Shown piece by piece: positions 24,632-33,367 of a stretch of DNA of 64,000 nt. Position numbers and translations under genes: made by a program. Below the pieces are notes generated by a model, which worked only from the letters and a program-made list of their open reading frames with translations, was not told the DNA's origin and made no database searches. Position 1 is the first letter of the stretch. Each line of letters starts with the position of its first letter. Source of the stretch: Morganella morganii H1r (lineage in GTDB: Bacteria > Pseudomonadota > Gammaproteobacteria > Enterobacterales > Enterobacteriaceae); assembly GCF_000633515.1 (NCBI RefSeq), contig NZ_AYMP01000004.1, positions 1-64,000 on the forward strand, read 5' to 3'.

Positions 24632-25633
24632 TTAAATATTATCAATTTCGTCTCTAAATTTTAATATGAGAAAATTTTTCCTACTCGATAGAGGGTCCAT
24701 CCCTCCATATTTACGATGAGCCAATCCACTATACTGACCTCTTTTAATTCTAGTAATCTCGTCTTCTTTCTCATTAATTTTCAGTGAGTAAAATTTATCC
24801 ACTTCATCATTTTTTATTTTATTCTCCTTGCCTTTTGCTATAATCCTAGAAACGGTTCTAGGGTCAATGTAATCTTTTAATACTGGTGATGATGATATTA
24901 TATTCATTGCTTTATTTAGGAATTTATCATAACCATTTCTTAAAAGAATTTTAACCACCTCTGATAAAAACTCTCTTTCATTTTTAGTTTTATCATTTCT
25001 TTTTGTTAACATTTCATTTTTAAGCCTTTCTATCTTCCTTTCTATAATTAATGGATTGAATGAATTATCATCAGTAATAATTTCATGATGTTTAATATCA
25101 TTGAATTCATGCATAAACCAATCACCATGCAATGACAATATATAATCTAATTTTTCTTTATAATCTAACAAGCACTTAAGCTCTTTTGATATAGTATCAA
25201 AAATATCAATACCATCCAGATAATCACATATACACAATGTTAAATAGCATAACAGGCTGGCACCTTCGATTTTCTTTATTTCTTCCCCATCTGGTTTTTG
25301 ATTAAAAATAATACTGTGGTTTTTCATCAGGATAAAGTAATTATAAAAAACAATATTGAAATCACAGTTTATACCTAAAGAGTCAAAAGCCTTTAATATT
25401 CTTGCTTTAACAAAAAAATCATAAATATAATCATATGATTCTTTTAAATTTAAATTTATTTCATGCCTCACTATAACTTTATGGCATTTTTTTGCTGCGT
25501 TAACTTTAATATCATCCGAGTCTGAATATCTAGCTGGTGATGCTATATGACAATACATAACATCTCGATAAAAACGTAGAATTTTCCTTGCATGGAAAGA
25601 CAATAATTTTTGGTCAAACATTTCTGTACCCAT
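24632..25633 (-). CDS. AT-rich cargo gene of unknown function at the element's hotspot
   Basis: This 333-aa soluble protein is rich in Lys, Ile, Asn and Asp, and its gene is far more AT-rich than the rest of the element, a sign of separate acquisition. It reads as mostly helical, has no membrane segment or signal peptide, and ends with a basic DPRTVSRIIAKGKENK region and a KYGGMDPLSSRKNFLILKFRDEIDN tail. I recognise no family. GAGGT lies upstream of the ATG at 25633 (MGTEMFDQ); the frame open to 25645 starts at a GTG inside that site. It stands alone between alpA and int, the place where satellites of this type carry exchangeable anti-phage genes. A defence role is inference. Confidence 0.7.
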   Translation of the reverse strand: MGTEMFDQKLLSFHARKILRFYRDVMYCHIASPARYSDSDDIKVNAAKKCHKVIVRHEINLNLKESYDYIYDFFVKARILKAFDSLGINCDFNIVFYNYFILMKNHSIIFNQKPDGEEIKKIEGASLLCYLTLCICDYLDGIDIFDTISKELKCLLDYKEKLDYILSLHGDWFMHEFNDIKHHEIITDDNSFNPLIIERKIERLKNEMLTKRNDKTKNEREFLSEVVKILLRNGYDKFLNKAMNIISSSPVLKDYIDPRTVSRIIAKGKENKIKNDEVDKFYSLKINEKEDEITRIKRGQYSGLAHRKYGGMDPLSSRKNFLILKFRDEIDNI

Positions 25634-25638
25634 GCACC

Positions 25639-25648
25639 ACCTCACGCC
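25639..25648. repeat. ACCTCACGCC, second arm of the inverted pair
   Basis: Exact inverse of 24470-24479. It overlaps the ribosome-binding region of the cargo gene. Confidence 0.35.
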
Positions 25649-25793
25649 CTCTTTCGGTAGGAGCTATGCCAGCCAGTAGAGGTGTACTGGTTTTCGGGGA
25701 TCAGCCTAGGCATAGCTTTATTCTTATCGTCTACGCCAGTCTACTAAAGACTACTACCCCTGTCTATTTGTCCAGTTCACGTATTCCGGATAT

Positions 25794-25822
25794 AAAAAAA
25801 CCAGCCTTTACTCTGGCTGGTT
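25794..25822 (-). terminator. Terminator of the integrase gene
   Basis: The stem AACCAGCC/GGCTGGTT (25799-25806 with 25815-25822) is followed on the minus strand by seven T residues, 18 bp past the int stop codon. Confidence 0.8.
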
Positions 25823-25840
25823 CGGTGTGCTGCTGGTGGA

Positions 25841-27052
25841 CTATGCCCGCTTGAAATTACCGTGAACGACGTTATCACCGTTCTCCAGAGCGTCCATATA
25901 GTCCGCGTACCACTGAAGCATTTCCCTGCGTCCGTCGATGTACTGGGCGTGGTTGTATGTGCCCCTGATTGAGTTTTTATCGACGTGAGCAAGCTGTGTC
26001 TCAATCCATGCAGTGTTATAGCCCTGTTCGTGCAGGATAGTGCTCATGGTATGCCGGAAGCCGTGACCGGTTGCCCTGCCATCATACCCAACCCTTTTCA
26101 GCACCTGGTTGATTGCCGCTTCACTCATTGGCTTTGAGGCATCATTCCGACCGTGGAAAATATAACTGAATCGCCCGGTAATCGTTTCAATCTCACGCAG
26201 TAATTCCAATGCCTGAGATGATAGCGGAACCATGTGAGGACGGCGCATTTTCATGCGTTCAACCGGGATCTCCCAAATGGCTTTATCAAAATCAATTTCC
26301 CCCCATTTTGCCGCTCTGAGTTCGATGGTACGAACTCCGGTTATCATGAGTAGTTTAGTGGCTATCAGTGTTATTTTACTACCACTACAGGCTGAAAACG
26401 CCTGTAAAAACTCAGGTAATTCATCCACGTTCAAATGGGGAAAGTGCTGTGCCTTTGGGGATGATAACGCCCCGGCAAGTTCAGAGGCAGGGTTGTTCTC
26501 AGCCCGTCCCGTTACAATTGCATAGCGGAAAACCTGATTGCATGCCTGGCGGATTTTTTTCAGCTTATCCAGCACACCTCTTTTTTCCAGCTTACGCAGA
26601 ACCTCCAGCATATCCAGCGGCTTTAACTCTGTAATGCTGACTTTGCCAATATGAGGGAATATATCTTTCTGAAAGGCTTCCAGCAGATCCTCAGCATAAC
26701 CCTGAGACCAGTTCGGCTTTTTATACCCATGCCATTCCAGCGTGATTTTTTCAAAGCTGTTATTAACCAGAGATTCCCTTTCCCGCTTTTCAGCCTTTTT
26801 CACCAGTGCCGGATCATCCCCCTGGGCTAATACCCGCTTTGCTTCTTCACGTTTTGCTCTGGCTTGCGCCAATGTGATGGACGGATAAACACCAAACGCC
26901 AGTCTTTTTTCTTTACCGGCGTAGCGATATTTCATTCTCCAGTATTTTGATCCGTGAGGCGCGACTTCTAAATACATGCCCCCGCCATCAGAAAGTTTAT
27001 ATGATTTTTCTTTAGGTTTGGATGTCTCTACCTGTCTGGCTGTCAGCTTCAT
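25841..27052 (-). CDS. int: P4-type tyrosine integrase
   Basis: This 403-aa recombinase has an N-terminal DUF4102 arm-binding domain (MKLTARQVETSKPKEKSYKLSDGGGMYLEV), a SAM-like core-binding domain (about 95-190) and a catalytic domain. The domain holds the first Arg (GVRTIELR), the HGFRH box, the second His (LAHVDKNSIRGTY) and the nucleophilic Tyr in TYNHA. It lies next to the tRNA-Arg it uses and is transcribed away from it. The start at 27052 matches the usual N-terminus of the family; the frame is open to 27085 without a better ribosome site, and a candidate arm site overlaps that ATG. Confidence 0.92.
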   Translation of the reverse strand: MKLTARQVETSKPKEKSYKLSDGGGMYLEVAPHGSKYWRMKYRYAGKEKRLAFGVYPSITLAQARAKREEAKRVLAQGDDPALVKKAEKRERESLVNNSFEKITLEWHGYKKPNWSQGYAEDLLEAFQKDIFPHIGKVSITELKPLDMLEVLRKLEKRGVLDKLKKIRQACNQVFRYAIVTGRAENNPASELAGALSSPKAQHFPHLNVDELPEFLQAFSACSGSKITLIATKLLMITGVRTIELRAAKWGEIDFDKAIWEIPVERMKMRRPHMVPLSSQALELLREIETITGRFSYIFHGRNDASKPMSEAAINQVLKRVGYDGRATGHGFRHTMSTILHEQGYNTAWIETQLAHVDKNSIRGTYNHAQYIDGRREMLQWYADYMDALENGDNVVHGNFKRA

Positions 27053-27077
27053 GTGGGGGCACCGGATTTCATTGAAC

Positions 27078-27104
27078 GGGGGCATGCCACCAATTATGCC
27101 CCCT
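27078..27104. repeat. ATGCCCCC words near attR (candidate integrase arm sites)
   Basis: GGGGGCAT (27078-27085) and ATGCCCCCT (27096-27104) flank AT-rich bases, with a variant GTGCCCCCA at 27053-27061 (inverted). They mirror the pair near attL at 13577-13597. Confidence 0.55.
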
Positions 27105-27217
27105 TCTGCATGTAGATTTCAATAGACGAGGGTAGACCGCAGGATACTGAAAATATCACTGAATGCTGATTCTATGGGGGTTTAGGAGACGATAGTAGAC
27201 GTTGAAATACTTGAGAA

Positions 27218-27294
27218 TGGTACGCCCTACAGGATTCGAACCTGTGACCTACGGCTTAGAAGGCCGTTGCTCTATCCAGCTGAGCTAAGGGCGC
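27218..27294 (-). tRNA. argU: tRNA-Arg (anticodon UCU)
   Basis: A 77-nt cloverleaf: acceptor GCGCCCT pairs with AGGGCGT, the anticodon loop CTTCTAA gives UCU, the T-loop is GTTCGAATC, and CCA is encoded at 27218-27220. It differs at few positions from E. coli argU, which also lies near folD. The integrated element uses its 3' end as attachment site, and the exact core at 27225-27239 is attR. Confidence 0.95.
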
Positions 27295-27485
27295 GCTGAG
27301 GAAAAAACAGCGGGTTAACTGCTTGATGCACCGTGGATTATACGGCTGAAGCGCGGCGAGTCAATCAGAAAATCAGTTATCTTCGTCAGTGACTTTCTGA
27401 CACCTTAATAAAACATAACTGACAGACGGAAAATGTTCTGACAGAATAGTGCCCATCTTTTATCTGTTTTATGGATTTTTACACG

Positions 27486-28349
27486 ATGTCAGCAAAAATT
27501 ATAGACGGGAAAACGATTGCGTCGACCATCCGGGCCGAAGTTGCCGCAAAAGTTCAGCAGCGGATTGCTAACGGAAAACGGGCTCCCGGTCTCGCCGTCA
27601 TCCTGGTCGGTGAGAACCCCGCATCTCAGATTTATGTCGCCAGCAAACGCCGTTCCTGTGAAGAAGTCGGATTTATTTCACGCTCTTATGACCTCCCCGA
27701 TACCACCAGCGAAGCCGAACTCCTCCATCTCATTGATGAACTGAATAATGATAATACTATCGACGGGATCCTCGTTCAGCTTCCGCTGCCTGCCGGTATT
27801 GATAATGTCAAAGTCATTGAGCGTATTCATCCGGATAAAGACGTCGACGGTTTTCATCCTTATAATATCGGCCGCCTGTGCCAGCGTGCGCCGAATCTGC
27901 GCCCCTGCACACCACGCGGTATTGTCACGCTGCTTGAGCGCTGCAATATCAATACGTTTGGTCTGAATGCGGTGATTGTCGGTGCATCCAATATTGTCGG
28001 CCGTCCGATGAGCCTGGAGTTACTGCTGGCCGGTTGCACCACAACGGTCACTCACCGCTTTACCACCAATCTGCGTCACCATGTTGAACATGCGGATCTG
28101 CTGATTGTGGCGGTCGGGAAACCCGGCTTTATTCCGGGTGAGTGGATCAAACCCGGAGCGATTGTGATTGATGTCGGTATAAACCGGCTGGAAAACGGCA
28201 AAGTGGTCGGCGATGTCAATTTTGCCGAAGCCGCTGAGCGCGCGGAGTGGATAACCCCGGTACCGGGCGGCGTCGGGCCGATGACCGTTGCCACTCTGAT
28301 TCAGAATACCTTACAGGCCTGCGAAGAATTTCACGATAAGGACGAATAA
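27486..28349 (+). CDS. folD: Methylenetetrahydrofolate dehydrogenase / cyclohydrolase
   Basis: This 287-aa bifunctional enzyme interconverts 5,10-methylene- and 10-formyl-tetrahydrofolate in the cytosol. The family signatures [27 protein letters not shown] and [10 protein letters not shown] are present. The catalytic Lys of the YVASKR motif is at about residue 54, and the NADP loop is [12 protein letters not shown]. It matches E. coli FolD almost throughout. The start at 27486 (MSAKIIDGK) aligns with E. coli; the ORF opens five codons earlier. It is followed after 2 bp by ybcJ. Confidence 0.97.
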   Translation: MSAKIIDGKTIASTIRAEVAAKVQQRIANGKRAPGLAVILVGENPASQIYVASKRRSCEEVGFISRSYDLPDTTSEAELLHLIDELNNDNTIDGILVQLPLPAGIDNVKVIERIHPDKDVDGFHPYNIGRLCQRAPNLRPCTPRGIVTLLERCNINTFGLNAVIVGASNIVGRPMSLELLLAGCTTTVTHRFTTNLRHHVEHADLLIVAVGKPGFIPGEWIKPGAIVIDVGINRLENGKVVGDVNFAEAAERAEWITPVPGGVGPMTVATLIQNTLQACEEFHDKDE

Positions 28350-28351
28350 CC

Positions 28352-28564
28352 ATGGATATTTTTAATCTCGACGGGCACCCGCATGTCGAACTGTGTGATC
28401 TGCTCAAAATTCAGGGCTGGGCAGACAGCGGTGCTGCCGCCAAACAATTTATCGCTGATGGTCAGGTGGCTGTTGACGGTGAAACAGAAACCCGCAAGCG
28501 CTGCAAAATCACCGCCGGTAAAGTGGTGGAATTTGCCGGTCAGCAGGTAAAAGTGGCTGAATAA
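28352..28564 (+). CDS. ybcJ: S4-domain RNA-binding protein YbcJ
   Basis: This 70-aa protein consists of one S4-like domain (LLKIQGWADSGAAAKQFIADGQVAVDGETETRKRCKI). The E. coli orthologue is a small RNA-binding protein of uncertain role. It follows folD after 2 bp, as in E. coli, and ends the operon before a strong terminator. Confidence 0.93.
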   Translation: MDIFNLDGHPHVELCDLLKIQGWADSGAAAKQFIADGQVAVDGETETRKRCKITAGKVVEFAGQQVKVAE

Positions 28565-28581
28565 TCGTAATCTGCGAATAA

Positions 28582-28608
28582 ACCAGAGCACTGCCTCTGG
28601 TTTTTTTA
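28582..28608 (+). terminator. Terminator of folD-ybcJ
   Basis: The stem ACCAGAG/CTCTGGT (28582-28588 with 28595-28601) is followed by seven T residues. Confidence 0.85.
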
Positions 28609-28632
28609 TCCGTATAATAAGAGCCGCAAAAA

Positions 28633-29166
28633 ATGAAAACACAAAAATTTCAGCCGGTGCAGATTGCCCTGCACTGGTTTATTTTCCTGCTTGTGATTGT
28701 CGTTTATATCAGCGCCCTGTTACGGGATAACGCTGACGAACCACTGAGAAGTATGTTGTCCGGGCTGCATTACAGTTGCGGTATTGCTGTCGGTATACTG
28801 ATGATTGTCCGGCTGGCGGTCAGAATAAAGCACCGCGCACCGGCTATTATTCCCAAACCATCACCGATGATAACCGGCTTATCCCATCTGGTGCATCTGA
28901 TAATCTTTGTGATATTTATTTTGTTACCGGTGCTCGGTTTCAGTATTAAATATCTGAACGGTTATGACTGGTCATTATTCGGTATTCCGATGCCGGTCTC
29001 CGCCGCGCCGGATGAAGACCTCGCGTACAGCATACAGAATATTCATGAGATTATAGCCAATACCGGTTATTTTATTATCGGCCTGCATGCCGCCGCCGCA
29101 CTGGCACATCACTACTTCTGGAAAGATAATACCCTGCTGCGCATGATGCCGCGCAAACGGGACTGA
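28633..29166 (+). CDS. cybB: Cytochrome b561
   Basis: This 177-aa inner-membrane di-haem cytochrome has four membrane helices (about 13-31, 45-68, 85-107 and 140-160). Histidines sit in ALHWFIF (about 16), LHYSCG (about 49) and late ones in NIHEII and GLHAAAAL. It may pass electrons from quinol to periplasmic acceptors; in E. coli the enzyme can oxidise ubiquinol and superoxide. It is placed convergent with cybC across a shared terminator. The start at 28633 matches the family (MKTQKFQPVQIALHW). Confidence 0.9.
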   Translation: MKTQKFQPVQIALHWFIFLLVIVVYISALLRDNADEPLRSMLSGLHYSCGIAVGILMIVRLAVRIKHRAPAIIPKPSPMITGLSHLVHLIIFVIFILLPVLGFSIKYLNGYDWSLFGIPMPVSAAPDEDLAYSIQNIHEIIANTGYFIIGLHAAAALAHHYFWKDNTLLRMMPRKRD

Positions 29167-29188
29167 TTATCAGCCGCTGAATAACAAA

Positions 29189-29216
29189 ACGCCCGGCAAT
29201 GATGACCGGGCGTTTT
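29189..29216. terminator. Bidirectional terminator between cybB and cybC
   Basis: The stem AACGCCCGG/CCGGGCGTT has T-runs on both strands (plus: TTTTT; minus: TTTTGTT). Confidence 0.8.
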
Positions 29217-29247
29217 TAATACTGAAGAACGGTATCTGTATAATCTG

Positions 29248-29637
29248 TTAACGGTATTTTTTATGGTATTCACCACGGGTGGCTTTCAATTGTTCAGCCA
29301 TCGCTTTCGCTTCCGGAATTTTACCTTCTTCCGTCAGTTTCAGTGCTTCATCAATTTGTCCGGTCAGAACATCATAACCGTGATGGTAATCCTTCACTTC
29401 TGCGCTGTCCGCCGCTTTACCTTTCAGTTTGGCCGGTAACTCTTCTTTGGCACTCTGTGCCGCAGCACGCATGTCGGTCAGTGCAGTTTTCAGCGCTGCC
29501 GCGTCATCTGTTTTTTCAACAATCTGCAGATTCGCGTTCAGCGTTTTCATATTATCTGACAGTCCGGCGGCAGATGCCGTCATTGCACCGAATCCACAGA
29601 CAGATGCCACCAGCATAGCTAACATATTTTTACTCAT
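29248..29637 (-). CDS. cybC: Cytochrome b562
   Basis: This 129-aa periplasmic four-helix-bundle cytochrome has a signal peptide of about 23 residues (cut after TASA). The mature protein starts [10 protein letters not shown], with the haem-ligand Met at mature residue 7, and ends [10 protein letters not shown] with the ligand His, as in E. coli. It is full length, unlike the truncated gene in some E. coli strains. Function in electron transfer is not firmly known. Confidence 0.93.
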   Translation of the reverse strand: MSKNMLAMLVASVCGFGAMTASAAGLSDNMKTLNANLQIVEKTDDAAALKTALTDMRAAAQSAKEELPAKLKGKAADSAEVKDYHHGYDVLTGQIDEALKLTEEGKIPEAKAMAEQLKATRGEYHKKYR

Positions 29638-29754
29638 CAGATGCTTCCTTTATTTTTAATATAAAAGTACGACAAAGACATCACACAATAAAGCAGGTGC
29701 TGTAACAGAATAGCGGATAACCGGCTGTTGTGCCTGCCCGGTAAAAATAAAGTG

Positions 29755-29792
29755 ATATAAAAAAGCCCGGCAGTGAATAATGCCGGGCTTTT
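29755..29792 (-). terminator. Terminator of cysS
   Basis: A 12-bp stem (AAAAGCCCGGCA with TGCCGGGCTTTT, 29761-29792) has additional T residues on the minus strand, 20 bp past the cysS stop codon. Confidence 0.85.
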
Positions 29793-29812
29793 CAGTCAGA
29801 ATGTAATAATGA

Positions 29813-31201
29813 TTACTTACGGCGCCAGGTGGTACCCTGCGGGCCATCTTCCAGCACAATACCCATATCGGTTAAAGCATCACGGGCTGCATCCGCCAGC
29901 GCCCACTCTTTTGAGGCGCGGGCATCATTGCGCTGTTTGATCAGTGCTTCGATTTTCGCTGCATCTTCATCACTTTCGCTCTGCGCACCACTTTGCAGGA
30001 ACTGCTCCGGATCCTGAGTCAGCAGCCCCAGCACACCCGCCAGCTGGCGAAGTTGTGCCGCCAGGCCGTTTGCTGCGGTCATATCTTCCTGTTTCAGACG
30101 GTTCAGTTCACGCGCCATATCAAACAGTACAGAATACGCTTCCGGGGTGTTGAAATCATCATCCATCGCATCGCGGAAACGGTTTGCGAATTCCGCATTC
30201 ACCACGACCGCCGCGTCTTTATCTGTGCCGCGCAGTGCGGTATAGAAACGTTCCAGTGCGGTACGCGCCTGTTTCAGGTTCTCTTCCGTGTAGTTAAGCT
30301 GGCTGCGGTAATGAGCGGACAGCAGGAAGTAACGCACCGTTTCCGGATCGTAATAGCCCAGCACGTCACGGATGGTGAAGAAGTTATTGAGGGATTTTGA
30401 CATCTTCTCTTTATCGACCATCACCATCCCGGAGTGCATCCAGTAATTGACATACGGGCCGTCGTGGGCACAGGTGGACTGCGCAATTTCGTTTTCATGA
30501 TGCGGGAACATCAGATCAGAACCGCCGCCGTGAATATCAAAATGCGTGCCCAGCTGTTTGCTGTTCATCGCGGAACACTCGATATGCCAGCCCGGACGGC
30601 CTGCGCCCCATGGTGATTCCCATGACGGCTCACCCGGTTTGGACATTTTCCACAGCACGAAATCCATCGGGTTGCGTTTCACATCAGCCACCTCGACACG
30701 GGCACCGGCCTGGAGCTGCTCCAGATCCTGACGTGATAACAGGCCGTATTCAGGGTCGCTGCTGATATCAAACATCACATCCCCGTTATCCGCCACATAG
30801 GCATGACCGCGATCGAGCAGTAACTGCGTGATCTCAATAATCTCTTTGATGTGATGTGTGGCACGCGGCTCTGAATCCGGGCGCATCAGGTTCATGGCAT
30901 CGAAATCGCGGTGCATCTCCGCCACCATGCGATCCACCAGCTGATCACAGGTTTCGTTATTTTCATTCGCCCGTCTGATGATTTTGTCGTCCACATCCGT
31001 GATGTTGCGGATATAGTTCACCTCATACCCGGCGTGACGCAGATAGCGCACGATGGTGTCAAACGCGACAAATGTCCGCCCGTGTCCGATATGACACAGG
31101 TCGTAAACAGTGATACCACACACGTACATCCCGATTTTACCGGGGTTAATGGGCTTAAATTTCTCTTTTTGTCTTGATAAGGTGTTATAAATTTTCAGCA
31201 T
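29813..31201 (-). CDS. cysS: Cysteinyl-tRNA synthetase
   Basis: This 462-aa class I synthetase charges tRNA-Cys. The zinc ligands and HIGH-type motif ([21 protein letters not shown], about 28-48) and the KMSKS loop (about 267-271) are intact. The HIECSAMNS zinc site is also present. Length equals the E. coli enzyme. It is transcribed divergently from ppiB, as in E. coli. Confidence 0.97.
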   Translation of the reverse strand: MLKIYNTLSRQKEKFKPINPGKIGMYVCGITVYDLCHIGHGRTFVAFDTIVRYLRHAGYEVNYIRNITDVDDKIIRRANENNETCDQLVDRMVAEMHRDFDAMNLMRPDSEPRATHHIKEIIEITQLLLDRGHAYVADNGDVMFDISSDPEYGLLSRQDLEQLQAGARVEVADVKRNPMDFVLWKMSKPGEPSWESPWGAGRPGWHIECSAMNSKQLGTHFDIHGGGSDLMFPHHENEIAQSTCAHDGPYVNYWMHSGMVMVDKEKMSKSLNNFFTIRDVLGYYDPETVRYFLLSAHYRSQLNYTEENLKQARTALERFYTALRGTDKDAAVVVNAEFANRFRDAMDDDFNTPEAYSVLFDMARELNRLKQEDMTAANGLAAQLRQLAGVLGLLTQDPEQFLQSGAQSESDEDAAKIEALIKQRNDARASKEWALADAARDALTDMGIVLEDGPQGTTWRRK

Positions 31202-31474
31202 AGGACTATTCCATTAAAAGTCTGTACGTGTTGATGGTGACTTCTGTTAATTAATTGATAATAAATACTTTATTTTTTATATCTGTCTGCGGGGATTATA
31301 ATCTGAGACAGGTCAGGTTATTGAAACGCGAATACCCTGCAAATGCAAGAAAGACCCTGTAAAACCCGGTGATTATAACAAATACTGACGCAGATTAGTG
31401 AGTATGATATAACACACCCCGGAGATAAAAACGGCAGATTATTGCCTTTATAATATAAGCAGCAGGAAATTATT

Positions 31475-31969
31475 ATGGTAACTTTTCATACAAATCATGG
31501 TGATATCGTCATTAAGACGTTCGCGGACAAAGCACCGGAAACGGTCGCAAACTTCCTGAAATATTGTGAAGACGGTTTCTACAATAACACCATTTTCCAT
31601 CGTGTTATCAATGATTTCATGGTCCAGGGCGGCGGTTTTGAACCGGGCATGAAGCAGAAACCGACTCTCGGTATGATCAAAAACGAAGCCAACAACGGCC
31701 TGAAAAACGATCGCGGCACCCTGGCGATGGCCCGTACCAACGATCCGCATTCAGCCACTGCACAGTTTTTCATCAACGTGGTTGATAACGACTATCTGAA
31801 CTTCCGTTCAGAAACACCAAGTGGCTGGGGCTACTGCGTGTTTGCTGAAGTGGTTGAAGGTATGGATGTTGTGGACAAAATCAAAGCGGTCAAAACCGGC
31901 AACAGTGGTATGCACCAGGATGTGCCGCGCGAAGATGTGATCATCGAAAGCGTGACTGTTTCTGAGTAA
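31475..31969 (+). CDS. ppiB: Cytoplasmic peptidyl-prolyl isomerase B
   Basis: This 164-aa cyclophilin speeds proline isomerisation in the cytosol. The catalytic [13 protein letters not shown] segment (Arg at about 43) and the [12 protein letters not shown] block match E. coli PpiB. lpxH begins 2 bp after its stop codon, so the two form an operon. Confidence 0.96.
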   Translation: MVTFHTNHGDIVIKTFADKAPETVANFLKYCEDGFYNNTIFHRVINDFMVQGGGFEPGMKQKPTLGMIKNEANNGLKNDRGTLAMARTNDPHSATAQFFINVVDNDYLNFRSETPSGWGYCVFAEVVEGMDVVDKIKAVKTGNSGMHQDVPREDVIIESVTVSE

Positions 31970-31971
31970 GT

Positions 31972-32694
31972 ATGACCACGCTTATTATTGCAGATTTGCA
32001 TTTAAATGAGCAGGAGCCGGCGATCACCGCCGGCTTTCTTCGTTTCCTGCGGGAACAGGCTGTTCACGCATCACAGCTTTATATCCTCGGTGATTTTTTT
32101 GATTACTGGATTGGTGATGACGACCCGAACCCGCTGCATAAAACCGTGGCTGATGCGCTGAAATCCCTCAGTGACAGCGGCGTGAAGATCTTCTTTATCT
32201 GCGGCAACCGTGATTTCCTGCTGGGTGAGCGCTATGCCCGTCAGTGCGGCATGACTCTGCTGCCGGACACACAGGTCATTGAAGCCGAAGGGCATCAGAT
32301 CCTGATCCTGCACGGTGATACCCTCTGTACGGATGACACAGACTACCAGCACTACCGCCAGCGTGTTCACACCCCGTGGATCCGGCGCCTCTTTCTGTGG
32401 CTGCCGCTGTCGCTGCGCCTGAAAATCGCGAAAAAAATGCGTGCGGGCAGTCAGTCTGCCAATCAGCGCAAAAGTGAAGCGATTATGGATGTGAACCAGA
32501 ACGAGGTGATGAACGCATTCCGTCAGTACCGGACCCGCTGGATGATCCACGGCCACACTCACCGTCCTGCGGTTCATGATGTTTCCGCTGACGGCGAAAC
32601 GCATTTTCGCGGTGTCCTCGGCGCGTGGCACTCACGGGGCTCTGCCTTTAAAATCACCCCGGACAGCATTTCACTGATCTTCTTTCCGTTCTGA
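31972..32694 (+). CDS. lpxH: UDP-2,3-diacylglucosamine diphosphatase
   Basis: This 240-aa metallophosphoesterase carries out the pyrophosphate cleavage of UDP-2,3-diacylglucosamine to lipid X in lipid A synthesis, at the inner face of the cytoplasmic membrane. The metal motifs [22 protein letters not shown] and HGHTHRP are all present. It is co-transcribed with ppiB, as in E. coli. Confidence 0.96.
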   Translation: MTTLIIADLHLNEQEPAITAGFLRFLREQAVHASQLYILGDFFDYWIGDDDPNPLHKTVADALKSLSDSGVKIFFICGNRDFLLGERYARQCGMTLLPDTQVIEAEGHQILILHGDTLCTDDTDYQHYRQRVHTPWIRRLFLWLPLSLRLKIAKKMRAGSQSANQRKSEAIMDVNQNEVMNAFRQYRTRWMIHGHTHRPAVHDVSADGETHFRGVLGAWHSRGSAFKITPDSISLIFFPF

Positions 32695-32728
32695 ACCATC
32701 ATCTCCCCGTATTTGTGAAAAATCCGTG

Positions 32729-32744
32729 ACGCAAACGTTTTCCT
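32729..32744. promoter_or_regulatory. PurR box of purEK
   Basis: ACGCAAACGTTTTCCT agrees with the PurR operator consensus at every defined position and lies 99 bp before the purE start, so purEK should be repressed by PurR with hypoxanthine or guanine. Confidence 0.88.
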
Positions 32745-32842
32745 TCGTGATTTACCGTGATATTATGCCCGTCTTCTTAACCGGCTCACTGCCGGACGTC
32801 TGTCAATTTTCGTGACGCGGGATGTACAGGAGCACCGAAAAC

Positions 32843-33367
32843 ATGAACGCCGCCTCTTCACAACAACACTCACCGGCAGCCAAAGTGGCTATTGTCATGG
32901 GATCCAAAAGTGACTGGAGCACCATGGAACACGCCGCTGCGATCCTCGATATGATTCAGGTGCCTTATCACACAGAAGTGGTTTCCGCGCACCGTACACC
33001 GGACAAACTGTTTTCCTTTGCTGAAACCGCAAAAGAGAACGGGTTTGATGTGATCATTGCCGGTGCCGGTGGTGCAGCACATCTGCCGGGGATGCTGGCG
33101 GCGAAAACCCTCGTACCGGTACTGGGTGTGCCGGTGCAGAGTGCCGCGCTCAGCGGTGTCGACAGTCTCTATTCCATTGTGCAGATGCCGAAAGGTATTC
33201 CGGTCGGCACGCTGGCTATCGGCAAAGCCGGTGCCGCCAATGCCGCCCTGCTCGCCGCACAGATCCTCGCCCTGCATGATGAGGCGCTGCTTATCCGCCT
33301 GACAGCATGGCGTAATGCACAGACCGATGAAGTGCTCAGCCACCCGGATCCGCGGGAGGCCAGCTGA
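32843..33367 (+). CDS. purE: N5-carboxyaminoimidazole ribonucleotide mutase
   Basis: This 174-aa class I PurE converts N5-CAIR to CAIR in purine synthesis. The motifs [20 protein letters not shown] and [11 protein letters not shown] are present. The start at 32843 is preceded by AGGAG at ten bases; the frame open from 32822 includes that site. Its TGA stop shares one base with the purK ATG, so the pair is translationally coupled. Confidence 0.96.
   Translation: MNAASSQQHSPAAKVAIVMGSKSDWSTMEHAAAILDMIQVPYHTEVVSAHRTPDKLFSFAETAKENGFDVIIAGAGGAAHLPGMLAAKTLVPVLGVPVQSAALSGVDSLYSIVQMPKGIPVGTLAIGKAGAANAALLAAQILALHDEALLIRLTAWRNAQTDEVLSHPDPREAS

Larger units (their letters stand above)
13507..27239. mobile_element. 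13.7-kb integrative element in tRNA-Arg(UCU), P4/PICI-like
   Basis: The element is bounded by a 15-bp exact repeat of the argU 3' end. It carries, from the tRNA end, a P4-type tyrosine integrase, one AT-rich cargo gene, AlpA, a hypothetical gene, a Rha-like regulator, a divergent ribbon-helix-helix/Icd-like control region, five small overlapping genes, an alpha-type primase-helicase, a FinO/ProQ protein with a ribbon-helix-helix partner, and a repeat-rich non-coding end. No capsid, tail, terminase or conjugation gene is seen. The int-alpA-primase order resembles P4-like satellites and Gram-negative phage-inducible islands. In E. coli the same tRNA site hosts the DLP12 prophage. Confidence 0.85.

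Noticed and set aside
13507..27239. Complete prophage
   Set aside because: No capsid, portal, terminase, tail or lysis gene can be recognised in the 13.7 kb.
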